Below the pieces are notes generated by a model that ran no database searches, had not been told where the DNA came from, and saw nothing but the letters and a program-made list of their open reading frames with translations. Shown here piece after piece: positions 51,236 to 61,307 of a stretch of 64,000 nucleotides of DNA. Both the position numbers and the translations under genes were made by a program. The stretch covers positions 52,674-116,673 of the forward strand of contig NZ_MCGG01000052.1 of the NCBI RefSeq assembly GCF_001746755.1, read 5' to 3'. The first letter of the stretch is position 1, and each line of letters opens with the position of its first letter. This DNA comes from Magnetovibrio blakemorei (GTDB lineage Bacteria > Pseudomonadota > Alphaproteobacteria > Rhodospirillales > Magnetovibrionaceae).

Positions 51236-52573
51236 ATGGCTTCTGCCGCCGAAAAAATGGCTCGTAACATGAACTTTGGGGCTTTCCAAAAAAGCACCGA
51301 GCTTCAAAAACGCATCTGGTTTACCCTGGGAGCGTTGATCGTATACCGGCTCGGGACCTATATCCCTTTGCCGGGCATCGATCCTGTTGCGTTGGCAGAA
51401 ATCTTCCGTCAGAACTCGGGCGGCCTGTTGGGCATGTTCGATATGTTCACGGGCGGCGCGCTGTCGCGTATGACCATTTTTGCGCTTAACATCATGCCGT
51501 ACATCTCGGCTTCCATCATCATGCAGTTGATGACGGCGATTTCACCATCGCTGGAACAACTGAAGAAGGAAGGCGAATCGGGCCGCAAAAAGATCAACCA
51601 ATACACCCGCTATCTGACCGTTTTGATCACGATTATGCAGGCCTATGGAATCTCTGTTGGTTTGGAAAGTATGTCGAGCGGCGCGGCTGTGTTGGATCAG
51701 GGCTGGTTCTTCCGCTTTACTACGGTGGTGACGCTGACCGGTGGCACCATGTTCTTGATGTGGTTGGGCGAACAAATCACCCAGCGCGGGGTCGGTAATG
51801 GCATTTCACTGATCATTTTTTCGGGCATCGTTGCCAACCTTCCCACAGCAATTGCGGGTACGTTGGAATTGGGTCGCACCGGGGCACTCTCGACCATCTT
51901 TATCCTGGCCTTGATGGCTATGGCAGTGGGCGTTATCTTCTTGATTGTGTTCATGGAACGCGCTCAGCGACGGATCATCGTGCAATATCCGAAGCGTCAG
52001 CAAGGCAACCGTATGACTGGCGGCGAAAGCAGCCATTTGCCCTTGAAGCTGAACACCGCGGGCGTGATTCCGCCGATTTTTGCGGGATCGATCTTGGGTC
52101 TGCCGGTTACCATCTTGGGGCTCAGCGCCGCAGGGGCGGGGCCGGAGTGGGTGACCACGTTGACCGCCTGGATGGGACGTGGGCAGCCGGCTTATTTGAT
52201 CATTTACGTGATGTTGATTGTGTTTTTTGCGTTCTTCTACACCGCGGTTGTCTTCAATCCGCATGACACGGCTGAAAATTTGAAAAAGTATGGCGGCTTT
52301 GTTCCCGGCATTCGTCCCGGCAAAAACACCGCTGAATACCTAGATAAAGTGCTGACGCGACTAACCGTTCTCGGAGCGGCGTATTTGGCGGCCATTTGTT
52401 TGCTGCCGGAAATCTTGATGTCGCAGTATGCAGTACCCTTTTATTTTGGCGGCACATCGCTGCTGATCGTCGTGACCGTGACGTTGGATACGGTCGCCCA
52501 AGTCCAGTCCCACATGATGGCTCATCAATACGAGGGACTGATTAAGAAAGCTAAATTACGGGGGAGACGTTAG
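51236..52573 (+). CDS. secY: Protein translocase subunit SecY
   Basis: The 445-residue channel of the Sec translocon, with ten transmembrane helices. Conserved features are the first-helix region [14 protein letters not shown], the plug segment with [20 protein letters not shown], the cytoplasmic loop [11 protein letters not shown], and VNFP-equivalent [20 protein letters not shown]. It is followed by adk after two bases, the alphaproteobacterial order. Confidence 0.98.
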   Translation: MASAAEKMARNMNFGAFQKSTELQKRIWFTLGALIVYRLGTYIPLPGIDPVALAEIFRQNSGGLLGMFDMFTGGALSRMTIFALNIMPYISASIIMQLMTAISPSLEQLKKEGESGRKKINQYTRYLTVLITIMQAYGISVGLESMSSGAAVLDQGWFFRFTTVVTLTGGTMFLMWLGEQITQRGVGNGISLIIFSGIVANLPTAIAGTLELGRTGALSTIFILALMAMAVGVIFLIVFMERAQRRIIVQYPKRQQGNRMTGGESSHLPLKLNTAGVIPPIFAGSILGLPVTILGLSAAGAGPEWVTTLTAWMGRGQPAYLIIYVMLIVFFAFFYTAVVFNPHDTAENLKKYGGFVPGIRPGKNTAEYLDKVLTRLTVLGAAYLAAICLLPEILMSQYAVPFYFGGTSLLIVVTVTLDTVAQVQSHMMAHQYEGLIKKAKLRGRR

Positions 52574-52575
52574 TT

Positions 52576-53223
52576 ATGAATTTGATTTTATTGGGCCCGC
52601 CGGGTGCGGGTAAGGGAACTCAGTCCAAGCGTTTGGAAGACAAGTTCGGTTTGACGCAGTTGTCCACGGGCGACATGTTGCGGGCCGAAGTGAAAGCTGG
52701 AACGGACCTGGGTAAGCAGGCGAAAGCAATCATGGAAGCTGGTGGACTTGTCTCTGACGAGATCATCATCGGCATGATTTCCAGCCGCGTCGATCAAGAT
52801 GACTGCAAAAACGGTTTCATCCTTGACGGTTTCCCGCGCACCGTGCCGCAGGCCGAGGCCCTTGACAAGATGTTGGCTGAGAAGTCCTTGAAGCTCGGAA
52901 AGGTTATCGAGCTGACAGTCGACGACGAAGCCATGGTGGAACGAATTTGCGGCCGCTATACGTGCTCCAAATGCGGTGCTGGCTATCACGATTCGTTCCA
53001 AAAACCTGCCACGGACGGAGTCTGTGATAAGTGCGGTTCTACTGATTTCACCCGCCGCGCTGATGACAACGAAGAAACCGTGCGCAACAGGCTCAGTGCC
53101 TACCATGAACAAACCGCGCCGATCGCCACTTACTACGGGGATCATGGCATTTTGCAACAAGTTGACGGGATGGCGCCGATTGACGACGTCACCGCGCAAC
53201 TGGAGAACCTGATCGGTTCTTAA
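52576..53223 (+). CDS. adk: Adenylate kinase, long form with Cys4 LID
   Basis: Nucleoside monophosphate kinase of 215 residues (ATP + AMP to 2 ADP). The P-loop [10 protein letters not shown] is at residues 7-16; STGDMLRAE and DGFPRT follow. The LID holds four cysteines, CSKCGAGYH and CDKCGS, so it probably binds zinc, unlike the E. coli enzyme. Confidence 0.98.
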   Translation: MNLILLGPPGAGKGTQSKRLEDKFGLTQLSTGDMLRAEVKAGTDLGKQAKAIMEAGGLVSDEIIIGMISSRVDQDDCKNGFILDGFPRTVPQAEALDKMLAEKSLKLGKVIELTVDDEAMVERICGRYTCSKCGAGYHDSFQKPATDGVCDKCGSTDFTRRADDNEETVRNRLSAYHEQTAPIATYYGDHGILQQVDGMAPIDDVTAQLENLIGS

Positions 53224-53232
53224 GACTTCGTA

Positions 53233-53260
53233 TTGACACGGGGGTGCGATTTCTTATAAT
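53233..53260 (+). promoter_or_regulatory. Near-perfect housekeeping promoter upstream of rpsM
   Basis: TTGACA (53233-53238) and TATAAT (53255-53260) both match the sigma-70 consensus exactly, with a 16-base spacer. The predicted transcript starts near 53267 and would drive rpsM-rpsK-rpoA-rplQ independently of the upstream spc genes. Confidence 0.85.
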
Positions 53261-53325
53261 CGCGCCTCTTCAACCTATTTGACAACGCGAAGCCTTTGAA
53301 AACCAAAGGTTAAGGAGTATCGGCT

Positions 53326-53694
53326 TTGGCTCGAATCGCTGGCGTTAACATTCCGACCTCCAAACGGGTCGTGATTGCGCTCACATACATCCATGGAATT
53401 GGGAATACCAAGGCCAAGGAAATCTGCACGAAGGTCGGGATTCCGGCCGAACGTCGTGTTAATGAACTCACGGATGACGAAGTCATTCAAATCCGTGAAA
53501 CCATTGATAGCGACTATCAGGTCGAAGGTGATCTGCGTCGTGAAGTCGCCATGAACATCAAGCGTTTGATGGACTTGGGCTGCTATCGCGGTCTTCGTCA
53601 TCGTCGTGGTCTGCCGGTTCGCGGTCAGCGCACCAGCACCAACGCACGCACGCGCAAGGGCCCTGCAAAGGCCATTGCCGGCAAAAAGAAATAG
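53326..53694 (+). CDS. rpsM: 30S ribosomal protein S13
   Basis: The 122-residue head protein, starting with [20 protein letters not shown] and ending with the basic tail [12 protein letters not shown]. The start codon is TTG, with AAGGAG upstream at suitable spacing. It begins the alpha operon after its own strong promoter. Confidence 0.97.
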   Translation: MARIAGVNIPTSKRVVIALTYIHGIGNTKAKEICTKVGIPAERRVNELTDDEVIQIRETIDSDYQVEGDLRREVAMNIKRLMDLGCYRGLRHRRGLPVRGQRTSTNARTRKGPAKAIAGKKK

Positions 53695-53704
53695 AGGCTG
53701 AGTT

Positions 53705-54097
53705 ATGGCTAAAGCATCAACGGCGCGTCCCCGTCGCCGCGAGCGCAAGAACATTGTTTCCGGCGTCGCGCACGTGAACTCAACGTTCAACAACACCATG
53801 ATCACCATTACCGACGCCCAGGGCAATACGATTTCCTGGTCTTCGGCAGGTATTCAGGGTTTCAAAGGGTCGCGCAAATCGACCCCTTACGCAGCCCAGA
53901 TGGCGGCGGAAGATGCCGGTAAAAAGGCACAGGATCATGGCATGCAGACCCTTGAGGTCGAAGTGAAGGGTCCTGGTTCAGGTCGTGAGTCCGCACTGCG
54001 TGCTTTGCAGGCAGTCGGGTTCACCATCACGTCAATTCGTGACGTGACGCCGATCCCGCACAACGGGTGCCGTCCGCGTAAACGCCGTCGTGTTTAA
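53705..54097 (+). CDS. rpsK: 30S ribosomal protein S11
   Basis: The 130-residue platform protein with [18 protein letters not shown] and the C-terminal [18 protein letters not shown]. Normal length. Confidence 0.98.
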   Translation: MAKASTARPRRRERKNIVSGVAHVNSTFNNTMITITDAQGNTISWSSAGIQGFKGSRKSTPYAAQMAAEDAGKKAQDHGMQTLEVEVKGPGSGRESALRALQAVGFTITSIRDVTPIPHNGCRPRKRRRV

Positions 54098-54138
54098 TTG
54101 AGGCGTTTAAGCGGTCTGGTCCAAACGGATCGCTATTT

Positions 54139-54194
54139 ATCGGCCCCGGAATTCATTCGGGGCCGTCGTATAGAGTTAGGGCTCATTCGAGCCC
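54139..54194. other. Two stem-loops between rpsK and rpoA
   Basis: CGGCCCCGGA/TCGGGGCCG is followed by GGGCTC/GAGCCC in the 134-bp gap. Neither has a T-run. They may be processing sites or attenuators separating ribosomal from RNA polymerase expression. Confidence 0.5.
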
Positions 54195-54231
54195 ATTAAT
54201 GCATTAACGTGCCAGGCGTGAGGTCACAACC

Positions 54232-55251
54232 GTGATTCAAAAAAATTGGCAGGAATTGATCAAACCGGCGAAACTTGAAGTGGTTCCGGGGCATGATGCC
54301 TCGCGGTCCGCTGTTATTGTCGCTGAACCGCTGGAACGCGGCTTCGGTCTGACTTTGGGCAACGCTCTTCGTCGTATTTTGCTTTCGTCGCTTCGTGGGG
54401 GTGCCGTTACGGCGATCCATGTGGATGGCGTTCTGCACGAATTCTCGTCCATTCCGGGCGTGCGTGAAGACGTCACCGACATCATCTTGAACATTAAGTC
54501 TTTGGGCCTGCGCGTGCACTCCGAAGGCCGTAAAAAGATGACGTTATCGGTCGAAAAACCCGGCGAAATTACCGCAGGAATGATCGAAACCGGTTCGGAA
54601 ATCGAAGTTATGGACCCGGATTTGGTTCTCTTCCACTTGGACGAGGGCAAAAAGGTCAACATGGAATTTACCGTTGATACCGGTAAGGGCTATGTGGCTG
54701 CATCTGAAAACCGTCCTGAGGATCCGCCTATCGGCTTGATCCCCATCGATGCTGTTTTCTCTCCGGTGCGCCGTGTCAGCTACAAGATCGAAAACACCCG
54801 CGTTGGTCAACAGACCGATTTGGACAAGTTGGCGCTTGAAGTTCACACCAACGGTTCGGTTACGCCCGATGACGCTGTGGCTTTGGCTGCGCGCATTTTG
54901 CAAGACCAGCTGCGTTTGTTCGTCAACTTCGAAGAGCCCGTCGTGGCCAGTGCCGAAGAAGACGTTCGCGACGAGCTGCCGTTCAACAAGAACTTGTTGC
55001 GCAAAGTCGACGAGTTGGAATTGTCGGTTCGTTCCGCCAATTGCCTCAAGAACGACAACATCATCTATATCGGCGACTTGGTTCAAAAGACCGAAGCTGA
55101 CATGCTCCGCACCCCGAATTTTGGCCGCAAATCCTTGAACGAAATTAAGGAAGTGCTGTCACAGATGGGTCTGCACCTGGGCATGGATATCCCCAATTGG
55201 CCGCCCGAGAATATCGAGGACTTGGCCAAAAAGCTTGAAGAGCCCTACTAA
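54232..55251 (+). CDS. rpoA: DNA-directed RNA polymerase alpha subunit
   Basis: The 339-residue assembly subunit of RNA polymerase. The N-terminal domain has [18 protein letters not shown] near residues 36-53; the C-terminal domain has [15 protein letters not shown] and the DNA-binding [14 protein letters not shown]. The start is GTG, with GAGG upstream. Confidence 0.98.
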   Translation: MIQKNWQELIKPAKLEVVPGHDASRSAVIVAEPLERGFGLTLGNALRRILLSSLRGGAVTAIHVDGVLHEFSSIPGVREDVTDIILNIKSLGLRVHSEGRKKMTLSVEKPGEITAGMIETGSEIEVMDPDLVLFHLDEGKKVNMEFTVDTGKGYVAASENRPEDPPIGLIPIDAVFSPVRRVSYKIENTRVGQQTDLDKLALEVHTNGSVTPDDAVALAARILQDQLRLFVNFEEPVVASAEEDVRDELPFNKNLLRKVDELELSVRSANCLKNDNIIYIGDLVQKTEADMLRTPNFGRKSLNEIKEVLSQMGLHLGMDIPNWPPENIEDLAKKLEEPY

Positions 55252-55456
55252 TCCATTGGATGAACCGATTTTCGGTTAAAGTGGTAAAGCGCTTTTAGCT
55301 CAGGACCATCTTGGTCCACACCCGTCGTACCCGTTCCTCTGATGTCCCTTTGGGATTTCAGGGGCGAGGCGGCGGGCTTTGCAATCGGACCTTTGCGTGT
55401 GCTCACGGATGTGTGTGCACTCTGGGGCCGGATAGAAAATAGAAGGAGTTACCGTT

Positions 55457-55879
55457 ATGCGTCATGGCAACGGCTTACGTAAACTGAACCGCACCTCCAG
55501 CCATCGTAAAGCTATGTTTTCGAACATGGCGGTGGCTATCTTGACTCATGAGCAGATCAAAACCACGCTGCCCAAAGCGAAAGAAATGCGTCGCATCGCC
55601 GACAAAATGATTTCGCTCGGCAAACGCGGTGATCTGCATGCCCGTCGTCAGGCTTTTTCTTACCTGCGTGACGACGCTGCAGTCAAAAAGTTGTTTTCAG
55701 TCTTGGCAGAGCGCTACAAAGAACGTCCCGGTGGTTACACCCGCGTTCTCAAAGCTGGCTTCCGTCATGGCGATTGCGCCCCGATGGCTTACCTGGAGTT
55801 GGTGGATCGTGATCCCGAAGCCAAAGGCGCCGCCGATAAGGCCCGTGTCGCCGCCGAGGCTGCTGCAGCGGAAGATTAA
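55457..55879 (+). CDS. rplQ: 50S ribosomal protein L17
   Basis: The 140-residue protein begins [20 protein letters not shown] and has an Ala-rich C-terminal tail. The 205-bp gap after rpoA is longer than in many bacteria. GAAGGAG precedes the ATG. Confidence 0.97.
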   Translation: MRHGNGLRKLNRTSSHRKAMFSNMAVAILTHEQIKTTLPKAKEMRRIADKMISLGKRGDLHARRQAFSYLRDDAAVKKLFSVLAERYKERPGGYTRVLKAGFRHGDCAPMAYLELVDRDPEAKGAADKARVAAEAAAAED

Positions 55880-55906
55880 GCGCTTGCAAATCTTGTATTC
55901 GAAAAG

Positions 55907-55933
55907 AGGCAGCTTTAGAGCTGCCTTTTTTTG
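55907..55933 (+). terminator. Intrinsic terminator after rplQ
   Basis: AGGCAGCT-TTAG-AGCTGCCT is followed by T7, a classical terminator ending the alpha operon. Confidence 0.93.
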
Positions 55934-56009
55934 TTTTAGGGAGCATTGGGTCTTTGCTCAACAAAGGGTATGATACCCCGCCTGTTTGAACCATTAAGGG
56001 TTTCCACCG

Positions 56010-57155
56010 ATGATACCAACCATTTTGTCCCCAGACAATTGTGAGGAGCGGCCCCAAAGCGGAGCCGAAGACAAGTTGTCTGCGCGGGTGGTCGAAATTC
56101 ATCAAGAGATCAAGTCGTGGTTGCCCAGCCTCAACCGCATTGCGGTGGCGCTCTACGATCCCGAAACGGATGTGTTGAAGACCTTCGTTAACTCTTCCGA
56201 TCATGGCAGTCCGATCGAACATTATGAGGCCGCGTTGAAAGACGTGCAGTCCCTGTCCACATTGGCCGAGGACCGGGCGCCCCGCACCATCAACGATCTC
56301 ACGGTTTTGGCCAAGGGAAACAGTGAGCATACGCAGAGAATTCTCAAAAAAGGCTATCTGTCGAGCCACACCGTGCCCATCGTCCACAACAACGTGTTTC
56401 ACGGTTTTGTCTTTTTCAATGCGTCAGAAACGGGATGTTTCACCGATACTGTTGTTTACAAGCTTGGTGTTTATGCTCAGCTTGTGGGTTTGCTCAGCAT
56501 CACCGAGTTCAATGCCATTCGCACCCTGCAAGCGGCGGTCAAGACGGCGCGGGAAATCTCCCAGTTTAGGGACGAAGAAACAGGCGGCCACTTGACGCGT
56601 ATGGCGAACATTTCGCGAGTCATTGCCTTGGGCATGGCCGATAGCCACGAACTGAGCGATGAGTTTATCGAATATCTGTTCCATTTTGCTCCGCTGCACG
56701 ATATCGGCAAAATTGCCATCCCGGATGGCATTTTGTTGAAAGAAGGGCGGTTGACCGACTTCGAGCGCGAAACCATGCAAACGCATGTTGCCAAAGGTAT
56801 GGAAATCGTAGGGAAATTGATCAGCGGCTTTAAGATGGAAAGCATGCCCAAAATCGATATGTTGCAAAATATTGTCTGGTGTCACCACGAGGCCATGGAT
56901 GGCAGTGGTTATCCTCAAGGCTTGGTGGGGGATCAAATTCCCCTGGAAGCCCGGATTATTGCCGTCGCGGACGTGTTTGATGCGCTGACCAGTGTGCGGC
57001 CTTATAAAAAAGCCTGGACCAATGACGAGGCCTTGGACTTCTTAAAATGCAAGAGCCCAAAAATATTCGATGGGGAATGCGTGTCTGCTCTGGCCAACCA
57101 CATAACCAAGATTGAAGAGATTCAGAAGAGATTCCATGAAGATATGTTCGGTTAA
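56010..57155 (+). CDS. GAF-like/HD-GYP c-di-GMP phosphodiesterase
   Basis: Soluble protein of 381 residues. The N-terminal 165 residues look like a GAF domain (RIAVALYDPETDVLKTFVN). The C-terminal HD-GYP domain has GGHLTRM, HDIGKIAIPDGIL near residue 230, CHHEAMDGSGYPQGL near 290, and ADVFDALTSVRPYKKAW. The HD-to-GYP distance of about 65 residues is standard. Its end overlaps the protease gene by 20 bases, suggesting co-expression. Confidence 0.92.
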   Translation: MIPTILSPDNCEERPQSGAEDKLSARVVEIHQEIKSWLPSLNRIAVALYDPETDVLKTFVNSSDHGSPIEHYEAALKDVQSLSTLAEDRAPRTINDLTVLAKGNSEHTQRILKKGYLSSHTVPIVHNNVFHGFVFFNASETGCFTDTVVYKLGVYAQLVGLLSITEFNAIRTLQAAVKTAREISQFRDEETGGHLTRMANISRVIALGMADSHELSDEFIEYLFHFAPLHDIGKIAIPDGILLKEGRLTDFERETMQTHVAKGMEIVGKLISGFKMESMPKIDMLQNIVWCHHEAMDGSGYPQGLVGDQIPLEARIIAVADVFDALTSVRPYKKAWTNDEALDFLKCKSPKIFDGECVSALANHITKIEEIQKRFHEDMFG

Positions 57156-58587
57156 TTCATTGCGTGTGGGTGCGTTTTGCGCCTTGTTTGTCGCCACGGT
57201 GTTGACGTCTGTTGGGCTGATGGCTGTTCCCGGCTTCGCCCAAGAGCGCATGTCGCCGCAGACGCGTCAACAGGTGCAGTTGAGTTTTGCCCCTTTGGTA
57301 AAGCAAGCCGCACCTGCGGTGGTCAACGTGTTCACCTCCAAGACGGTGCGCACCCGCAAAACGGTGCCGCTATTTGACGATCCGTTTTTTCGTCGTTTTT
57401 TTGGCGATAATGCCCAACGCATCATTCCCGGACCCGAAAAGAAGGTTCAAAACACTCTGGGTTCCGGGGTGTTGATTCGGGGGGACGGGTTGGTGGTCAC
57501 GAACAACCACGTTCTCGAAGGCGCCGAAGAAGTCAAAGTGGTGCTCAATGACAGACGTGAATTCGCAGCCAAGATTTTGGGCAAGGATGAGCGCACCGAC
57601 CTCGCCGTTCTTAAATTGGATTTAAAAGGGGAATCCCTGCCGTTTTTGCAATTGAGTGATTCCGACCAGTTGGAAATCGGTGATTTGGTTTTGGCCGTTG
57701 GCAATCCGTTTGGGGTCGGTCAAACGGTCACCAGCGGCATCGTGTCTGCCTTGGCGCGCACCGCTTCGTCGGTATCGGATCTCAATTCCTTCATCCAAAC
57801 CGACGCGGCCATCAATCCCGGCAATTCCGGCGGTGCCTTGGTGGATATGTCGGGTAAATTGGTGGGCGTCAACACGGCGATTTTTAGCAAAACCGGGGCA
57901 TCGAATGGGATTGGTTTTGCGATTCCGTCCAATATGGTCAAGCGGGTGGTTTCCGCCCTGGTGACCACGGGCAACGTGGTGCGCCCGTGGTTGGGGGCCA
58001 AGGGCCAAGGCGTGACGGCAAATATCGCCGAAAGCTTGGGCATGAAGCGTCCGTTTGGCGTGATGATTACCGAAGTACATGAGGGTGGCCCTGCGGCTCG
58101 TGGTGGCCTTAAGGTTGGCGACGTGCTGCTGGGCGTGAATGGCAAGGAAGTGCGTGATGGGCAGAATTTGCGCTTTATCATCGCCACCCTTGAAGTGGGC
58201 GGCAAAGCCAGCGTCTCGGTGATGCGACGCGGCGGTCCGGTGTCGCTCGACATCGCCTTGGAAGCGCCCCCGGAAATCCCTCGGCGTGAAGAAACCTTAT
58301 TGCGCGGCCATCACCCGTTCGAAGGGGCCGTGGTCGCCAACTTATCGCCCAAGCTGGCCGATGAATTGGGGCTTGAGCATGAACAAACCGGCGTGATCGT
58401 GTTGGCGTTGGACCGCAAGGGCAGTGCCGCACGTTTGGGCTTTGAACGTGGCGACATCATTTTGAAGTTGAATGGCGAGGTGGTGGCGTCGGTTAAAGAC
58501 CTTTTGGGGATGTTGCGCGAAACCGCGTCGACCTGGGTCATCCGGATTGAACGGGATGGGCAGGAAAGCAATATCGTGATCCGGTGA
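57136..58587 (+). CDS. Do-family periplasmic serine protease
   Basis: DegP/DegQ-type protease-chaperone of 483 residues. A signal peptide covers about residues 10-36 (cleavage near GFA). The triad is visible as His in TNNHVLEG (near 125), Asp in DERTDLAVLKL (near 156), and Ser in NPGNSGGALV (near 232). Two PDZ domains occupy about 265-360 and 385-475. ATG at 57136 overlaps the HD-GYP gene; the frame is open from 57112. It handles misfolded envelope proteins. Whether it is DegP, DegQ or MucD cannot be resolved. Confidence 0.94.
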   Translation: MKICSVNSLRVGAFCALFVATVLTSVGLMAVPGFAQERMSPQTRQQVQLSFAPLVKQAAPAVVNVFTSKTVRTRKTVPLFDDPFFRRFFGDNAQRIIPGPEKKVQNTLGSGVLIRGDGLVVTNNHVLEGAEEVKVVLNDRREFAAKILGKDERTDLAVLKLDLKGESLPFLQLSDSDQLEIGDLVLAVGNPFGVGQTVTSGIVSALARTASSVSDLNSFIQTDAAINPGNSGGALVDMSGKLVGVNTAIFSKTGASNGIGFAIPSNMVKRVVSALVTTGNVVRPWLGAKGQGVTANIAESLGMKRPFGVMITEVHEGGPAARGGLKVGDVLLGVNGKEVRDGQNLRFIIATLEVGGKASVSVMRRGGPVSLDIALEAPPEIPRREETLLRGHHPFEGAVVANLSPKLADELGLEHEQTGVIVLALDRKGSAARLGFERGDIILKLNGEVVASVKDLLGMLRETASTWVIRIERDGQESNIVIR

Positions 58588-58593
58588 TAAGCA

Positions 58594-59886
58594 ATGACGT
58601 CTTTATTTGAAGATCAGGCCTCACGCCCCCTAGCGGATCGCTTGCGCCCGGCCACATTGGATGACGTCGTCGGCCAAGATCATTTGCTGGCCGAAGACGG
58701 CCCGCTGGGGCGCATGGTGAAGGCTGGGCGTCTATCGAGCTTGATCTTGTGGGGGCCGCCCGGCACCGGAAAAACCACCATCGCCCGCTTGCTGGCGCTG
58801 CACACCAAGCTTTCCTTTGAGCCCTTGTCGGCGGTGTTTTCCGGCGTTGCAGACTTAAAGAAGGTTTTTGCCCGGGCCAAGGAACGTCGCGAAGCGGGGC
58901 AGGGGACGTTGTTGTTCATCGATGAAATCCACCGCTTCAACCGGGCCCAACAGGACGGCTTTTTGCCCTATGTTGAAAACGGGACGGTGGTGTTGGTGGG
59001 GGCGACGACGGAAAATCCGTCGTTTGAGCTTAACGCCGCGCTGCTGTCGCGCGCCCAAGTCATGGTGCTCAACCGTTTGGACGACCGCGCCCTGGAAGAA
59101 CTGTTGAGCCGAGCGGAGGACGAAACCGGGAAGGCCTTGCCCTTGGATTTGGACGCCCGTGCCGCGTTGCGTGCCATGGCCGATGGCGATGGCCGCTACC
59201 TGCTGAATATGAGCGAAGAACTGCTGGCCATGCCAGACGATCAAGAGCCTCTCAAAACCCAAGATTTGGCCCGTGTGGTGCAAAAGCGGCTGCCGCTTTA
59301 TGACAAGTCCCAAGAAGGCCATTACAACCTCATTTCAGCGCTGCACAAGTCGCTTCGGGGCTCGGATACCGACGCGGCGTTGTACTGGTTTTCCCGCATG
59401 TTGGACGGTGGCGAAGATCCGCACTTTATTGCCCGGCGTTTGACCCGTTTTGCCGTTGAAGACATCGGTTTGGCCGATCCCAATGCGTTAACGCAGGCCA
59501 TAGCGGCGTGGCAGGCTTATGAACGCCTGGGCTCGCCCGAAGGCGAGTTGGCGTTGGTCCAGTTGGTGATTTATTTGGGCACGGCGCCCAAATCCAACGC
59601 CGCCTACATGGCGCAGAAGTCGGCCAACCGCGCGGCCCGGGAAACGGGATCGTTGATGCCGCCCAAGCATATCTTGAACGCGCCCACCAAAATGATGAAG
59701 GAATTGGGCTATGGCGCAGGTTATGCCTATGATCATGACGCTCAAAATGGTTTTTCCGGGCAGAACTATTTTCCAGAAGACATGAGCCGCCAGCGGTTTT
59801 ATGAACCCAAGGACATTGGATTTGAACGCGATATCACCAAACGTCTCGCGTATTGGGATAAATTGCGCGCCAAGCGCACGGATTGA
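58594..59886 (+). CDS. rarA: Replication-associated recombination protein A (AAA+ ATPase)
   Basis: MgsA/RarA clamp-loader-like ATPase of 430 residues acting at stalled replication forks. Walker A is GPPGTGKTT near residues 51-59, Walker B LLFIDEIHRFNRAQQD, sensor 1 GATTENPSFELNAALLSR, and the C-terminal tetramerisation region ends with YFPEDMSRQRFYEP. It follows the protease gene by six bases and precedes the fluoride channel gene by twelve. Confidence 0.95.
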   Translation: MTSLFEDQASRPLADRLRPATLDDVVGQDHLLAEDGPLGRMVKAGRLSSLILWGPPGTGKTTIARLLALHTKLSFEPLSAVFSGVADLKKVFARAKERREAGQGTLLFIDEIHRFNRAQQDGFLPYVENGTVVLVGATTENPSFELNAALLSRAQVMVLNRLDDRALEELLSRAEDETGKALPLDLDARAALRAMADGDGRYLLNMSEELLAMPDDQEPLKTQDLARVVQKRLPLYDKSQEGHYNLISALHKSLRGSDTDAALYWFSRMLDGGEDPHFIARRLTRFAVEDIGLADPNALTQAIAAWQAYERLGSPEGELALVQLVIYLGTAPKSNAAYMAQKSANRAARETGSLMPPKHILNAPTKMMKELGYGAGYAYDHDAQNGFSGQNYFPEDMSRQRFYEPKDIGFERDITKRLAYWDKLRAKRTD

Positions 59887-59898
59887 AAGACACGTGCT

Positions 59899-60285
59899 AT
59901 GAACTTGCAGCTGTTGGTGTTTGTGGCCTTAGGCGGCGCCATTGGGGCGGTCAGCCGTTTTGTCGTGATGAGCGCCATTGGTCATATTGCCCATACCGAT
60001 TTTCCGTGGAGCACTTTGGCGGTCAACGTGATCGGAGCGTTTGTCTTGGGTTCGGTGATTGAGCTGTCTGCATTGGTTTGGTCGCCGTCTCCAGAAATTC
60101 GGGCCATGGTGGTTGTTGGCATTTTGGGTGCGTTCACGACGTTTTCGACGTTTTCCATGGATCTCTATTATTTGCTGGATCGTGGAGCTGTCATCAGCGC
60201 TTCGGCTTACGCCGTCGGTTCGGTTCTGATTTGCCTGTTGGCATTTGCCGCGGGTCTCTCCGTCTTTCGAATGATATTGTCTTAA
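59899..60285 (+). CDS. crcB: Fluoride channel Fluc/CrcB
   Basis: A 128-residue dual-topology fluoride exporter with four transmembrane helices. The signature GILGAFTTFSTFSMD is near residues 74-88, and GGAIGAVSRF is in helix 1. It is probably translated from the rarA transcript; no fluoride riboswitch is seen upstream. Confidence 0.93.
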   Translation: MNLQLLVFVALGGAIGAVSRFVVMSAIGHIAHTDFPWSTLAVNVIGAFVLGSVIELSALVWSPSPEIRAMVVVGILGAFTTFSTFSMDLYYLLDRGAVISASAYAVGSVLICLLAFAAGLSVFRMILS

Positions 60286-60391
60286 TATACGGCAATTCTC
60301 TGACCTAATTTGATCGCTTTTATATGTTTATTTGCTTCTATCCCGTGCATTGCTTACGTTCTTAGGGCCAGATACAGAATCGGACATCACT

Positions 60392-60796
60392 ATGAGAACG
60401 ATAAAGTGGAACAGTGATCTTTCTGTCGGGATTGATGAAATTGATGAAGATCATCAAAAACTGATCAAGTACCTCAACGACTTGTTTGCAGCCTGCTTTG
60501 CAGGGCAGGGGCCTGCTGTGCTGAAGGATACGCTGCATCTGGTGCAGCTTTACACCCGTCAGCATTTTTCCCATGAAGAAGACGTGATGCGCGCGAGCGG
60601 ATTTCCAGGGTTGGAAGAGCATCGCGTCCAGCATGCCGAATTGGTGTCCGAACTGGACGACTTGATTGATGAATTCGAAGCGGGTGGCGATATGGATTTG
60701 AGCTACAAAACCATGCAGTTCCTGGAAGACTGGCTGCTTCATCACATTTTGATCGAAGACAAAAAACTCGGCAAATACATCGGTGCGATTCATTAA
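60392..60796 (+). CDS. Bacteriohemerythrin 1
   Basis: Oxygen-binding diiron protein of 134 residues. Ligand motifs are EIDEDHQKLI (first His), HFSHEEDVM (H-x3-E), HRVQHAEL (H-x3-H), and HILIEDKKLG (H-x4-D); all are complete. ATG at 60392 gives the usual IKWNSDLSVGI start. It is followed 44 bp later by a paralogue. Confidence 0.93.
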   Translation: MRTIKWNSDLSVGIDEIDEDHQKLIKYLNDLFAACFAGQGPAVLKDTLHLVQLYTRQHFSHEEDVMRASGFPGLEEHRVQHAELVSELDDLIDEFEAGGDMDLSYKTMQFLEDWLLHHILIEDKKLGKYIGAIH

Positions 60797-60840
60797 GGTC
60801 ACTTTTTCAAAGCCGTTAACGAATATGTGAGGCGTGGCAA

Positions 60841-61239
60841 ATGATGGCATGGTCCGATGAGTTGTCTGTCGACATTTTGGAGATCGATAACGACCACAAA
60901 AAAATGATCTGGCATATGGAGTCCCTGTTTTCGGCACATCAAAAAGGGCAGGGTATCCAAGTGTTGAGACGACACCTTGTCACCTTGTTGGAAGAGACCC
61001 GTGTTCACTTTGCCCACGAAATCGACATCATGAGCCGAAATCATTGTCCTCAAATTCATGAGCATCGCGCCTTGCACGCCGAGCTGATTTCAATTTTGGA
61101 TGATGTGCTCGAACAGATTGACCAGAATCCGTCTCAAGGGGTGAGCAAGGAAAGGCTTGGCTTTCTTCAAAACGCCCTGGTGCAGCATATCTTGGTGGAA
61201 GATAAAAAAATCGGCGAGCACATGGGCGTTGTATATTAA
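60841..61239 (+). CDS. Bacteriohemerythrin 2
   Basis: Second hemerythrin of 132 residues, starting MMAWSDELSVDILEIDNDH. All ligand motifs are present: DNDHKKM, HFAHEIDIM, HRALHAEL and HILVEDKKIG. The second acidic residue after the H-x3-E motif is Ile instead of Glu, unlike paralogue 1. Divergence between the two suggests different affinity or partners rather than a recent duplication. Confidence 0.9.
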   Translation: MMAWSDELSVDILEIDNDHKKMIWHMESLFSAHQKGQGIQVLRRHLVTLLEETRVHFAHEIDIMSRNHCPQIHEHRALHAELISILDDVLEQIDQNPSQGVSKERLGFLQNALVQHILVEDKKIGEHMGVVY

Positions 61240-61307
61240 ATCGTATTTGTGGGTTAGTTTGCGGCCAGGATTTAGTTCCAAAAACCCTTTGGCCCTTTTG
61301 CTCTGGA

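Noticed and set aside
59887-59898. Fluoride riboswitch before crcB
   Set aside because: Only twelve bases separate rarA from crcB and no aptamer-like sequence is visible.
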